DNA of 64,000 nucleotides from Nocardia inohanensis NBRC 100128 (GTDB taxonomy: Bacteria; Actinomycetota; Actinomycetes; Mycobacteriales; Mycobacteriaceae): positions 124,001-188,000 of the forward strand of contig NZ_BDBK01000001.1 in NCBI RefSeq assembly GCF_001612945.1, written 5' to 3'. Each line of letters opens with the position of its first letter. Within the stretch, counting starts at the first letter, position 1. The notes under the pieces were generated by a model. The model did not search any database and was not told the origin of the DNA. It saw nothing but the letters and a program-made list of their open reading frames with translations. Positions 51,961 through 61,061 of this stretch are shown one piece after another. The position numbers and the translations under genes are program-made.

Positions 51961-53441
51961 CCGAACATCTGGACGTGGTGATCGTCGGCGCCGGGCTCTC
52001 GGGCATCGGGGCGGCGCATCACCTTCAGCAGGCGTTCCCGCGGCGCACCTACGTCATCCTGGAGGCGCGCGAAACCAGCGGCGGCACTTGGGATCTGTTC
52101 CGGTACCCGGGTGTGCGCTCGGACTCCGACATGCACACCCTCGGCTATCGATTCCGGCCGTGGGTGGCGGCGGAGGCCATCGCGAACGGGCCCGCGATCC
52201 TGGATTACATTCGCGAGACCGCCGCCGACGGGGGCATCGACAAGCGAATCAGATTCGGGCACAAGGTGACCCGGGCTTCCTGGTCGAGCCAGGACGCGCG
52301 CTGGACGGTGCGGTTCGACCACGGCGGCACCGCTTCGGAGATCACCTGCTCGTTCCTGTACGTGTGCAGCGGCTACTACCGGTACGACCGCGGATTCACC
52401 CCCGAATTCGACGGAATCAATGATTTCCGTGGGCAAGTCGTGCACCCGCAGCAGTGGCCGGAGGACCTGGACTACGCCGGTAAACGGGTCGTGGTGATCG
52501 GCAGCGGAGCCACCGCCGTCACCTTGGTCCCGGCCATGGCCGAGCAGGCCGCACAGGTCACCATGTTGCAGCGCTCGCCGACCTACATCATGTCGCTGCC
52601 CAGCGTCGACGCCGTCGCCACCCGGCTGCGCGAACTGCTCGGCCCGCGCCGCGCCTACGCCATCACCCGGTGGAAGAACGTCGCGGTCAGCACGCTCATC
52701 TATCAGCTGAGCCAGCGCCGACCGGCCATGATGCGCAAGTTCATTCGCGATCAGACGGTGAAGCAGCTACCGGACGGGTACGACGTGGACACCCATTTCA
52801 ACCCCGTCTACGACCCGTGGGATCAGCGACTGTGCCTGGTGCCGGACGCGGATCTGTTCAAGGCCATCCGCGCGGGCAAGGCCGGGGTGGTCACCGATCG
52901 CATCGACCGGTTCACCCCGACCGGACTGCGCCTGGAATCGGGTGCGGAGCTCGAGGCCGACATCATCGTGACGGCCACCGGGCTGGACATGCTGGCCTTC
53001 GGCGGGATGACCCTCGAGGTGGACGGCCGGACCATCGAGTTGCCGGACACCATGGCCTACAAGGGCATGATGCTCAGCGGCGTCCCGAATTTCGCCTTCA
53101 CCATCGGCTACACCAATGCCTCCTGGACGTTGAAGGCCGACCTGGTCGCCGAATTCGTCTGCCGCATGCTGCGGCACCTGGACCGCAACGGCTACAGCTA
53201 CTTCACGCCGTGGCCCGACCCCGGCGTGACCCCGTCCCCGCTGATGGACTTCCAGGCCGGATACGTGTTGCGCGCCATCGACCGCTTCCCCAAGGCCGGA
53301 TCGCGGGCCCCGTGGCGACTGGGCATGAACTACGCGCAGGACGTGCTCACCCTGCGGCACGGGCGGATCGAGGACGGCACGATTCGCTTCGCACACCGGA
53401 CAGTCGCGGCGGAAAGGGAGAAACTACCCTGGTCGTCGTGA
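51957..53441 (+). CDS. Baeyer-Villiger-type flavin monooxygenase (EthA/MymA-like), paralogue 2
   Basis: A 494-residue monooxygenase with FAD motif GAGLSGIG at about 11-18, the fingerprint FRGQVVHPQQWP and the NADPH site GSGATA. Toward the end TIGYTNASWTLKADLVAEF matches the conserved region of EthA. It is closely related to the protein encoded at 40830-42371. GTG 51957 overlaps the SDR stop. In the operon a P450 could hydroxylate, the SDR oxidise to a ketone, this enzyme insert oxygen, and the hydrolase open the ester. That route is inferred from gene content only. Confidence 0.92.
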   Translation: MTEHLDVVIVGAGLSGIGAAHHLQQAFPRRTYVILEARETSGGTWDLFRYPGVRSDSDMHTLGYRFRPWVAAEAIANGPAILDYIRETAADGGIDKRIRFGHKVTRASWSSQDARWTVRFDHGGTASEITCSFLYVCSGYYRYDRGFTPEFDGINDFRGQVVHPQQWPEDLDYAGKRVVVIGSGATAVTLVPAMAEQAAQVTMLQRSPTYIMSLPSVDAVATRLRELLGPRRAYAITRWKNVAVSTLIYQLSQRRPAMMRKFIRDQTVKQLPDGYDVDTHFNPVYDPWDQRLCLVPDADLFKAIRAGKAGVVTDRIDRFTPTGLRLESGAELEADIIVTATGLDMLAFGGMTLEVDGRTIELPDTMAYKGMMLSGVPNFAFTIGYTNASWTLKADLVAEFVCRMLRHLDRNGYSYFTPWPDPGVTPSPLMDFQAGYVLRAIDRFPKAGSRAPWRLGMNYAQDVLTLRHGRIEDGTIRFAHRTVAAEREKLPWSS

Positions 53442-54046
53442 CCCGAGCCGAGCCGACCAGCAGCGCCGTCGCCGAATCCGCGTTCCGGCGGCGGCTGTTG
53501 GAGGGCATGGCCGAGGCGGTGCGCGAACGCGGCTACAAGGACGCCACGGTCGCCGATGTGGTGCGGGCCGCCCGCACCTCGCGACGCACCTTCTACGAGC
53601 ACTTCGCCGACAAGCAGGCGTGCTTCATCGCGCTGCTGAGCGAACGCAACAACGACACGGTGCGGGAGATCTACGCGGCGGTGGATGCCTCGGCGTCCTG
53701 GCGGGTTCAGGTGCAGCAGGCGGTGCAGGCATGGATCGCGGCGTCCAAACAGGACACCTCGATCACTCTGGCCTGGATTCGCGACACCCCGGCGCTCGGT
53801 GAGCGGGCCAGCCAACTGCATCACGATGCCGCCGACGCGTTCATCGACCTGATCCAGAACCTGACCGCCACACCGGCTTTCCATTCCGCCGGCCTGCACC
53901 CGCCCACCCGCCAGATGGCGACCATTCTGTACGGCGGCTTCCGCGAACTCATCGCCTCCACCGTGGAGGCGGGACGCGACGTGGACGAGATCATCCCCGT
54001 CGCGGTGGAGACCGCCATCGCACTGGTCGGCCCGCGCTACGAATAG
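53438..54046 (+). CDS. TetR-family regulator, last gene of the P450 operon
   Basis: A 202-residue TetR protein. The helix-turn-helix TVADVVRAARTSRRTFYEHFADK lies at about 31-53 and a helical ligand domain follows (LFGG-type, with WIAASKQDTSITLAWIRDTPAL). GTG 53438 overlaps the monooxygenase stop by four bases, so it is made with the operon. It probably binds the twin GGTAC-N6-GTACC sites upstream of the P450 gene and represses its own operon until a substrate arrives. Confidence 0.88.
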   Translation: MTRAEPTSSAVAESAFRRRLLEGMAEAVRERGYKDATVADVVRAARTSRRTFYEHFADKQACFIALLSERNNDTVREIYAAVDASASWRVQVQQAVQAWIAASKQDTSITLAWIRDTPALGERASQLHHDAADAFIDLIQNLTATPAFHSAGLHPPTRQMATILYGGFRELIASTVEAGRDVDEIIPVAVETAIALVGPRYE

Positions 54047-54223
54047 CGCGTGCCGCGCCGGTGCCCGACTTTCCAGCGGAGACCCGGAGATTCGCGACGC
54101 TGCGATCGAATCGCCGACTCCGGCTACCGATTTGGGTTTCGAGATTCGGCATTCGTCACCGGCACGCTGGTGCCAGCCTGATGGAACCGGGCCGAACGGG
54201 AACCCGCGCGTGAGGAGACGACG

Positions 54224-55714
54224 ATGAGGTACGACGAATACCGCGCCCACGATGCCGTCGGATTGGCCGAACTGGTCGCCCGCGGCGAGGTGCACCCCAC
54301 CGAACTACTGCAAGTGGCGCTGGACCGGCACGCGCAGGTCGGTCCCGCCATCAATGCGGTGAGCCTGCTCATGGACCGGGTGGGCAAGGAACTCGCCGAT
54401 CGGCCGGATCGGTCCGGGCCGTTCGCGGGGGTGCCGTTCCTGATCAAGGACCTGATGCAGGACTTCGCCGGGTATCCGACCTCGGCGGGAACCGGTCCGC
54501 TGCGCCGGATTCCGGCCGAAAGGCACAGTATCGCGGTGCGGCGGTGGCTGGACGCGGGACTGGTCGTGTTCGGGAAGACCGCGACGCCGGAGTTCGGCAG
54601 CAAGGGCATCACCGAGACCCGGACCTTCGGGGCCACCCGCAATCCGTGGGATCTGGGGCGCACGCCGGGTGGTTCGTCCGGTGGTTCGGCGGCGGCGGTG
54701 GCGGCCGGGATCGTGCCGGTGGCCGGAGCCAGTGACGGCGGCGGCTCGATTCGAATTCCCGCCGCGCACACCGGATTGTTCGGGCTCAAGCCCGGCCGCG
54801 GCCTGGTGTCCAGCGGCCCGGAGCTGGGCGATCCGCTCTTCGGCGCGGCCTCGGAGGGCGTACTCTCGCGCTCGGTGCGCGATACCGCCCGCATGCTCGA
54901 TGTTCTCGCGGTACCGGATGCCGCCGCGCCGTTCCACATCGAGCGCCCCGACCGCCCCTACTTCGATGCCGTCACCGATGCGCCCCGCCGGCTGCGCATC
55001 GGGTTCAGCCACGAATCACCCTTGGGCACACCGGTGCACGCGGAAGCCGTTCGCGCCGTGGAGGATGCGGCCGAGCTGCTCGAATCCCTGGGGCATCGCG
55101 TCGAATCCGGGGCGCCCGCGATCGACGGCAAGCAGATGGCGATGGACTTCATGACCGTGTGGACCGCCGTCGCCGCCGCCGAACTCGCCGAAGCCTGCCG
55201 TCGCACCGGCGCGCGGCCCGGCGAATTCGATATCGACACCCAGGTTCTCGCGGCGGTGGGGCGGTCGGTGTCCGCACCGCAGCTGGTCGGGGCGCAGGCG
55301 CGGTGGAACATCTACACCCGGGCGCTGGCGGAGTTCCACGAGCAGTACGACCTGTTACTGACCCCGACCCTGGCCGAACCGCCGCTACGTATCGGCCAGA
55401 ACCGCACGCCGCCGGCGCTGGAACGCGCCCTGCCGCCGCTGCTCAAGCTGGGGGCCGGAAATATGCTCCCGCGCACCGACTTCTATCGCGAGCTGGTGAC
55501 CTCGAACCTCTCGGCGATACCCTTCACCCAGCTGGCCAATATCACCGGCCGCCCCGCCATGAGCGTCCCCACCCATTGGACGGCCGCGGGCCTGCCGCTC
55601 GGCACCCAGTTCGTGGGCCCGCCCGGGAGCGAATATCTGCTGCTGCAATTGGCCGCCGAGCTCGAAACGGCGGTGCCGTGGGCGGATCGGGAACCGCCGC
55701 TCACGCATCGTTGA
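54224..55714 (+). CDS. Amidase (amidase signature family)
   Basis: A 496-residue amidase with the Ser-cisSer-Lys triad: Lys in FLIKDLMQDFAG (about 76), the cis-Ser and Ser nucleophile in GGSSGGSAAAVAAG and GASDGGGSIRIPA (about 155-180). It would hydrolyse an acyl amide. ATG 54224 has GAGGAGACGACG upstream. It lies 177 bases after the P450 operon on the same strand, with no hairpin seen between, so separate control is uncertain. Its 3' end overlaps the convergent NUDIX gene by 14 bases. Confidence 0.9.
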   Translation: MRYDEYRAHDAVGLAELVARGEVHPTELLQVALDRHAQVGPAINAVSLLMDRVGKELADRPDRSGPFAGVPFLIKDLMQDFAGYPTSAGTGPLRRIPAERHSIAVRRWLDAGLVVFGKTATPEFGSKGITETRTFGATRNPWDLGRTPGGSSGGSAAAVAAGIVPVAGASDGGGSIRIPAAHTGLFGLKPGRGLVSSGPELGDPLFGAASEGVLSRSVRDTARMLDVLAVPDAAAPFHIERPDRPYFDAVTDAPRRLRIGFSHESPLGTPVHAEAVRAVEDAAELLESLGHRVESGAPAIDGKQMAMDFMTVWTAVAAAELAEACRRTGARPGEFDIDTQVLAAVGRSVSAPQLVGAQARWNIYTRALAEFHEQYDLLLTPTLAEPPLRIGQNRTPPALERALPPLLKLGAGNMLPRTDFYRELVTSNLSAIPFTQLANITGRPAMSVPTHWTAAGLPLGTQFVGPPGSEYLLLQLAAELETAVPWADREPPLTHR

Positions 55715-56162
55715 GCGGCACACCGTGTTCGAGGTAGCCGGTCGTGCCGCGCTCGGCCGCTGCGAACGCCTGCCGTAACCGGCGCGCCAGGCGTGGAATC
55801 ACGTAATCCTCGATCTCGTCGATCGACGTCCACGCCCAGTCGTCCAATTCGGCGGCTTGCAGGACGATCGCCTGTTCGTCTTCGATTGCGCCGCAGTCGA
55901 AGACGAACAGGATCCGGTCGCGTTCGGTGTCGGTGGGCGCCCAGTCCTGCACCAGCAGGCGGCGCGGTGCGTGATCCAGGCCGAGCTCCTCGAGCACCTC
56001 GCGATGGCAGGCGCGGGAGGGGGATTCACCGGGCTCCACATACCCGCCCGGAATATCCCAGCCGTTGCCGTAGGTCTTGTGCACCAGGAACACCTCGCGC
56101 TCGCGGGTGAAGAGCGCACCGGCGGCCATCCGAGCACGGGCGAAGAGCGGTTCGACGGTCAT
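55701..56162 (-). CDS. NUDIX hydrolase
   Basis: A 153-residue NUDIX pyrophosphatase. The complete Nudix box is GYVEPGESPSRACHREVLEELGL (the pattern Gx5Ex7REUXEExGU; positions about 38-60), with both Glu residues for metal. It would cleave a nucleoside diphosphate linked to another group. ATG 56162 was chosen because it leaves an 11-base gap to the upstream membrane-protein gene; a GTG at 56195 would overlap that gene. The two are probably co-transcribed. Confidence 0.87.
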   Translation of the reverse strand: MTVEPLFARARMAAGALFTREREVFLVHKTYGNGWDIPGGYVEPGESPSRACHREVLEELGLDHAPRRLLVQDWAPTDTERDRILFVFDCGAIEDEQAIVLQAAELDDWAWTSIDEIEDYVIPRLARRLRQAFAAAERGTTGYLEHGVPLNDA

Positions 56163-56172
56163 CGGCTGATTC

Positions 56173-56790
56173 TCACCGAGCCGGTACGAGTTCACCGGCT
56201 TCCGCGATCCGTTTCCGATCGCGCCGGTGCTGGCGGTAGGTCCAGCCGCCCAGAATCGCCAGCACGATCAGTTCCAGCAGTGGCGATACCCCGGCCGCGA
56301 CCGGGATCGGGAGCAGGAACACCAGCGCCGCGCGCAGGGCCGATTCGCCGGTGAGCACCGCGCCCCAGAGCCCGGTCCGCCGCCGATGCCCGCGAATCTC
56401 GCTGAGGGACAAGGTTTCCACGCCGTGCAGGCGTTGCGCGAGGTACGCCGTGACCGGGACCGCCGTGCGGGCACTGGCCAGGAAGATCAGGCCGGTGATG
56501 GCGCTGATCGCCGGATCGCGCAGCAGCACCAGGCGCGGGTCGCGGGTGGCCAGGGCCATGGCCAGCATCAGCGCATAGGTGACGATCATGGTGAGCGCGA
56601 CCGCATCGAGCTGACGGGTCCGGACGGTCCCCACGGCCAGCCACAGGGTCGCCACCGTCGCGGCGGTGATCAGGGCCCGCACCACGCCGAACCCGGCGGC
56701 CTGGGTGAGGTAGAAGGCGGCGGGGGAGACGCCGATATCCAATGCGAGCCAGAGGATTCGGAGACCTTTGCGGGGCACGGGAAGCGTCAT
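56173..56790 (-). CDS. VC0807-type integral membrane protein
   Basis: A 205-residue membrane protein with about six hydrophobic segments. The pattern with a charged loop TLSLSEIRGHRRRT in the middle and WTYRQHRRDRKRI at the end resembles the VC0807/DUF3159-like proteins found beside TetR regulators. Its function is unknown. ATG 56790 was chosen because it begins the first hydrophobic segment. It is divergent from a TetR gene across two operators and is a likely target of that regulator. Confidence 0.75.
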   Translation of the reverse strand: MTLPVPRKGLRILWLALDIGVSPAAFYLTQAAGFGVVRALITAATVATLWLAVGTVRTRQLDAVALTMIVTYALMLAMALATRDPRLVLLRDPAISAITGLIFLASARTAVPVTAYLAQRLHGVETLSLSEIRGHRRRTGLWGAVLTGESALRAALVFLLPIPVAAGVSPLLELIVLAILGGWTYRQHRRDRKRIAEAGELVPAR

Positions 56791-56999
56791 GATCGGCTCG
56801 GATCGGGTCGGGGACCTGTCGGGTCGCACAGTGGATATTGCCGCCGCCCGGCAGCAGTTCGCGGGCAGGGGAGATAGCAGGCGTGGTGGGGCTCCCATGC
56901 GGCTGGTCTCCGGAATCCGTCGGCGGCGGAGGTGGTGGCGAGATCGGCGTTCATGGGAGTTCCGTTCGGTTCGGGTCCGCTCTCTTGAAATGACGGTAC

Positions 57000-57058
57000 C
57001 ATACGAGTGTATGACTTGTTAAGGTGCAGTTATTCTGCTATATAATACGAATGTATTA
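57000..57058. promoter_or_regulatory. Paired TetR operators and promoter between membrane-protein and TetR genes
   Basis: CATAC-GAGT-GTATG (57000-57013) and TAATAC-GAAT-GTATTA (57043-57058) are both perfect inverted repeats sharing the core ATAC-GARTGTAT. The second overlaps a perfect -10 box TATAAT (57041-57046) reading toward the TetR gene. The rest of the 315-base region between the genes (56791-57105) shows no further gene. Confidence 0.8.
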
Positions 57059-57105
57059 GGGTGATCGTGTTCAGAATGCTTCCCGCCGCACGCAGAGGGG
57101 CCGAA

Positions 57106-57687
57106 ATGGTCGATAGCCGCACCGACAGCACGGATCGGCGCAATCAACTGCTGGACCGGCTGGCGGACGCCATTGCCGAGGGCGGCATCGAGGGGGTCAG
57201 CATCCGCGATCTGGCGCAGCGCGCGGGCGTCTCCATCGGGACCGTGCAGTACTACTTCTCGACCAAGACCGATCTGCTCACGGCGGCTTGGTATCACGTG
57301 CGGGATCAGGCCGTCGAACGGTTCCGGCAATCCGGGATCGGCGAGCTCGAACCGGGTGAACAACTGCTCGGGGTGACCGAACTGCTGCTCACCCCGACGC
57401 CCGAGCACCGGCTGTCGCGCATGTGGCTGGCGCTGGTCGCGCGGGCCGCTCACGATCCCGGTATCGCCGCGCTGCATCGTGAGCAGTGGGCCGATACCGC
57501 GGAGCTGCTGGCTCGTCTGCTGGCAGCGGCCAATCCGGTGCGCGCCGCCGAATCCGCCGATGCCGCAACCGAACTGCTGGGGCTGCTGGACGGGCTCTCG
57601 ATCGCGGTGCTCACCGAACCCGATCGGGTATCGCCCGAGCGCGGGCGGCGCATCGCTCGGGGCTGGGTGCGGCGCTGGCTGGACTGA
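57106..57687 (+). CDS. TetR-family transcriptional regulator
   Basis: A 193-residue regulator. The helix-turn-helix SIRDLAQRAGVSIGTVQYYF lies at about 37-56. ATG 57106 was chosen because AGAGGGG precedes it by 5 bases; GTG 57061 and ATG 57076 are alternatives that lack one. The promoter TATAAT is covered by an operator, so it should repress itself and the divergent VC0807-type gene. The convergent next gene starts its stop 7 bases after. Confidence 0.88.
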   Translation: MVDSRTDSTDRRNQLLDRLADAIAEGGIEGVSIRDLAQRAGVSIGTVQYYFSTKTDLLTAAWYHVRDQAVERFRQSGIGELEPGEQLLGVTELLLTPTPEHRLSRMWLALVARAAHDPGIAALHREQWADTAELLARLLAAANPVRAAESADAATELLGLLDGLSIAVLTEPDRVSPERGRRIARGWVRRWLD

Positions 57688-57693
57688 GGCGGC

Positions 57694-58590
57694 TCAGATC
57701 AGGGCCGGCTGGATCAGCGTCACCGCGGCGGTGAGCGCGGATTCGGCGTCGGCCCAAGGGGTTTCGACCGGCTGGGTGGTGAGGATGACGACGGCGTAGC
57801 GCAGCGGTTGACCGGCGGCGGGGGCCACCAGACCGGTGGTGGCCAGGGTGAGGGAGTCGTCGAGATACATCCAGCCCTGCTTGACCGCCCACCGATGGCC
57901 GGGCAGGGCGTCGGGGATGCCGAAGAACTGGTCGGTGCCGTCGGCGGACACCTGTTCGGTGTCGCGCATCGCGGTGAGGATGAGATCGCGCGCCGCGGCC
58001 GGGGCACGGGTGCTGAGATAGGTGAGTACGGTGACGACATCCCTTGGGGTGGTACGAGTTTCGCCCCATTGATCGAGGTCGTCGGGCGGTATGGTGCCGG
58101 GTAATCCGATGAGGCCGGTCATCCGTTCGATGATCTCGCCGCGGCCGCCCTCGTCCCAGAGCGCGTCGGCGATATCGTCGTCACTGGTCGAGAGCATGGC
58201 GGTGAGCAGGTCGGCGGCGGCCGAATCCGGCTGCCAGTCGGCGCTTTTCAGTGCATCCAGGGCGATCAGCAGCTTCACCACCGAGGCCGTGTAGAACTGG
58301 GCGCTCGCATCGAGGGACGCGATCACGGTGCCGCCGGCCAGGTCGACCACATCGATGCCGACCGCCGCGCCGGGGCAGGCGGTCCGGATCGCCTCCCGCA
58401 TCCGCTGGGCCAATTCGGTGGCCGCCGGTGCGGCCGGGGCGATGGTTGCCGGCGGTTTGATCATCAATGGAATCGGCCCGGTCGGGTTGTTCTCCGTCGC
58501 GGCCGCCTTCGCCGCGAGTAGCGCGACGATCGCGGCGGCCGCCAGCCACAGCCACCGCACATACGGTGATCGGGGCCGCCTCGGGGTCAT
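57694..58590 (-). CDS. Class A beta-lactamase-like secreted serine hydrolase
   Basis: A 298-residue protein with an N-terminal membrane anchor (WLWLAAAAIVALLAA) and a Pro/Ala linker. The Ser-x-x-Lys motif SVVK is at 103-106, the SDN-equivalent is SDD near 154 and the KTG-equivalent is KQG near 243. These are weaker than in true beta-lactamases, so it may be a cell-wall-binding or carboxypeptidase-like protein rather than a penicillin hydrolase. It is convergent with the TetR gene and divergent from a secreted-protein gene. Confidence 0.8.
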   Translation of the reverse strand: MTPRRPRSPYVRWLWLAAAAIVALLAAKAAATENNPTGPIPLMIKPPATIAPAAPAATELAQRMREAIRTACPGAAVGIDVVDLAGGTVIASLDASAQFYTASVVKLLIALDALKSADWQPDSAAADLLTAMLSTSDDDIADALWDEGGRGEIIERMTGLIGLPGTIPPDDLDQWGETRTTPRDVVTVLTYLSTRAPAAARDLILTAMRDTEQVSADGTDQFFGIPDALPGHRWAVKQGWMYLDDSLTLATTGLVAPAAGQPLRYAVVILTTQPVETPWADAESALTAAVTLIQPALI

Positions 58591-58731
58591 CTGTCAACTA
58601 TCGCCGGGCCCGCCGCCGTGTGGTGTGCCATGAAGTTGCCTATCCGGTCTCGATTCGGTTTCGGGCCGGTTCGATGCATCGCGCGCGATCTACTATCGCG
58701 ATGGGTCGGGGACATCCGATGGAGGCCCCAG

Positions 58732-59304
58732 ATGCACATGTTTTCTGAGTTTCTCCGGAACACGCTCGCCAGGTGTGTGCTCCCGCTCGCGCTCGGCGCA
58801 ATCCTCATATCCCTACCGGTCGCCATGCCCGCCGCGCACGCCGATGCGGACTATGGCGGCGGGTGCGCGCTCTATACCGGCAATCGCGCCGCGACCATCG
58901 ACGCGCTCCGCTTCCGTTGCTCGAATGCCCAGCAGGACAATATCTTCCGAGACGCCCCGCGCGGCGCGGTGCCGATGGGCATCAAGGACGGCTGGGTGGC
59001 GCGGGGTGACGTCAAGCCGATCGCACCGGCACTGTGGATCGGCAAGACCTTCTTCACCGGACCGGACGGCGGGTATCTGCTCAACCGGCTGACACCGGCC
59101 GGCATCGAGGCGATACCGGCCGACGTCTACTCCGGAGCGGCCATTCTGGACGGCGGGCCGGTGTGGGCGCTCAACTACGCGCCGTCGCCGTTCCCACAGG
59201 TCTACGACGAGATACGCGAAGTCACGCCGGGCGTGTGGTTCGGGTACTCGTGGTGGCGTGACGGGGGTGGGATCTCGCAGATGCTGATGTTCATCCTCGC
59301 CTGA
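58732..59304 (+). CDS. Secreted hypothetical protein
   Basis: A 190-residue secreted protein of no family that I recognise. Residues 1-37 form a signal peptide ending AAHA, with the mature part starting DADYGGGC. Two cysteines in the mature part (GGGCALYTG and FRCSNAQ) may form a disulfide. Later segments (GVWFGYSWWRDGGGISQML) are aromatic and glycine-rich, hinting at a beta-sheet fold. ATG 58732 has TGGAGGCCCC upstream. It is 141 bases from the divergent beta-lactamase-like gene, so both may be surface proteins under shared control. Confidence 0.7.
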   Translation: MHMFSEFLRNTLARCVLPLALGAILISLPVAMPAAHADADYGGGCALYTGNRAATIDALRFRCSNAQQDNIFRDAPRGAVPMGIKDGWVARGDVKPIAPALWIGKTFFTGPDGGYLLNRLTPAGIEAIPADVYSGAAILDGGPVWALNYAPSPFPQVYDEIREVTPGVWFGYSWWRDGGGISQMLMFILA

Positions 59305-59317
59305 GCCGCCTGAAGTA

Positions 59318-59974
59318 TCAGGCCAGCCGGCCGCCACCGTCCACGTGCAGGGTGGTGCCGGTGAGGAACGGATTGGTCAGAGCCAGCAGGGCGGCCGCGG
59401 AGATATCGGCGGTGGTGCCGACGCGACGGGCCGGATTGCGGGCCGCCACGGCTTCGAAGAACGCGGCCTTGCCCGGGCCGTCCCATGCGCCGGAGTCGAT
59501 GATGCCGGGGGAGAGGGCATTCACCCGCAGCGGCGCGAGTTCGACCGCCAGGGCCTCGGCCAGGGTCGCGGCGGCGGCATTGGTGGCGGCCATGACCGAG
59601 CGGCCCGGAGCGGGCCGCCAGGCGGCGACGCCGGAGAACAGCAGGATCGACCCGCCCGGGCGGAAGCGCGGGGCGAAGTGCTTGGCCAGCAGGATCGGGC
59701 CGATCACCTTGGCGTCGAAGGCGCGGTGCACGGCGTCGCGGTCGAGTTCGGTGACGGGGCCGTTGGCGTGGTCAGCGGCGAGGGAGACCAGGTGATCGAG
59801 CTCGCCGACGCGGGCGGCCAGGGCGCGAATCGAATCCTCATCGGTCAGATCCACTTCCGGGCGGCCGACCGAAATAACCTCTGCGCCTGCCGCTTTCGCA
59901 TCGTGGGCCAGCTGCTGGGCGATGCCGGAGTGCGCGCCGATGATGAGAATCTTCTGGTTCTGCAAAGTTGTCAT
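59318..59974 (-). CDS. SDR-fold protein lacking the catalytic Tyr and Lys
   Basis: A 218-residue SDR-like protein. The nucleotide motif is GAHSGIA (last Gly of the usual GxxxGxG missing), NAG is absent (SLAADHAN), and the YxxxK site reads MAATN. The overall fold markers LRVNALSPGIIDSG and DGGGRLA at the end remain. It may bind a nucleotide without acting as a classical dehydrogenase. ATG 59974 was chosen; GTG-type starts further up lack support. It is divergent from a LysR regulator, a typical regulator/target pair. Confidence 0.8.
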   Translation of the reverse strand: MTTLQNQKILIIGAHSGIAQQLAHDAKAAGAEVISVGRPEVDLTDEDSIRALAARVGELDHLVSLAADHANGPVTELDRDAVHRAFDAKVIGPILLAKHFAPRFRPGGSILLFSGVAAWRPAPGRSVMAATNAAAATLAEALAVELAPLRVNALSPGIIDSGAWDGPGKAAFFEAVAARNPARRVGTTADISAAALLALTNPFLTGTTLHVDGGGRLA

Positions 59975-60053
59975 GACATCGTCAGCGTTCGCGGCCCGCC
60001 GTCTCATCCCGTCGTGATGCGAATGTTTTCGATGAAAGCCATAGAATCACCGA

Positions 60054-60965
60054 ATGCCTACCCTGCGTGCGCTCGAATGCCTGGTCGCGGTGCTGGATGC
60101 CGGATCGATCACGGAAGCGGCGGCGGCGCTGCACATGTCGCAGCCCGCGCTGTCGCATCAACTGGCGGCGCTGGAGAAGGAGATCGGTGCGCCCGTGGTG
60201 GAACGGCTGCCGCGTGGGGTGCGAGCCACACCGGTCGGCCGCGCCGTCGAAGCCGATGCGCGGGCCGCGCTGGCGGCGGCGGACCGGGTGGTGGGCACCG
60301 GGAAGGCGACCGCCCGGGGCGCGGGCGGGCAATTACGGGTGGCCTGCGCGGAAAGCATGACGGCGGGGTTGCTCGCGCCGGTCCTGCGCACCTGGCTGCG
60401 CCGAAACCCCCTGGTCCGCCTCCAGCTCACCGAGGCGACCAGCGCCGACGAACTGGCGCGGCTGGTGGAATCCGGCGCCGCGGATGTCGCGATCGGCCCG
60501 CGCCCGACGCGCTGGGCCGGACCTGCCGAGATCATCGGAACCGAAGAGATCGTCGCCGTACTTCCCACCGGTCACCCGCTCGCCGAACGCAAACGGGTGA
60601 CCCTCGCACAGCTCTGCGACGAACCGCTCGTCCACTACGACCCCGCCAACGGCCTCGCCCAGTGGCTCGATGCCGAGACCACGCGCCGCGGACTGACCCC
60701 GGCGATCGCCATGCGCACCCGCCAAGCGGTCACCGCCGCTCAGCTCGCCGCGGCCGGTCTCGGTCCCGCCCTGGTCCCCACCACCGCGATTCCCGGCGGT
60801 CTCGCTGCCGTCCTGCGCCGCCTCACGCCGCCGATCGAACGGGACTTGATGTGCCTCTTGGGCAATCCCAGCGATCCACTGGTCCGCCGCTTCACCACCG
60901 ATGTCGCCAAACGCGGCGTCGGTGTCCCCGCATCCGTGACGGCGAAGCTCGACCAGCAAGCCTGA
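60054..60965 (+). CDS. LysR-family transcriptional regulator
   Basis: A 303-residue LysR protein. The winged helix is residues 1-60 (LVAVLDAGSITEAAAALHMSQPALSHQLAALEKEIG), followed by an effector domain with the LRVACAESMTAGLLAP start. It probably controls the divergent SDR-like gene across an 80-base region and itself. The effector cannot be inferred. ATG 60054 is directly before the helix, with no strong ribosome site. Confidence 0.92.
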   Translation: MPTLRALECLVAVLDAGSITEAAAALHMSQPALSHQLAALEKEIGAPVVERLPRGVRATPVGRAVEADARAALAAADRVVGTGKATARGAGGQLRVACAESMTAGLLAPVLRTWLRRNPLVRLQLTEATSADELARLVESGAADVAIGPRPTRWAGPAEIIGTEEIVAVLPTGHPLAERKRVTLAQLCDEPLVHYDPANGLAQWLDAETTRRGLTPAIAMRTRQAVTAAQLAAAGLGPALVPTTAIPGGLAAVLRRLTPPIERDLMCLLGNPSDPLVRRFTTDVAKRGVGVPASVTAKLDQQA

Positions 60966-61061
60966 ACCCACCGGCTCACGATCCCACCGGCTCGGCTGCA
61001 CGCACGGGGCGGAGGGACGGTGAGCTGCTCCGGAAAACGGGGGAGTGCGCCGGCCTGGACG

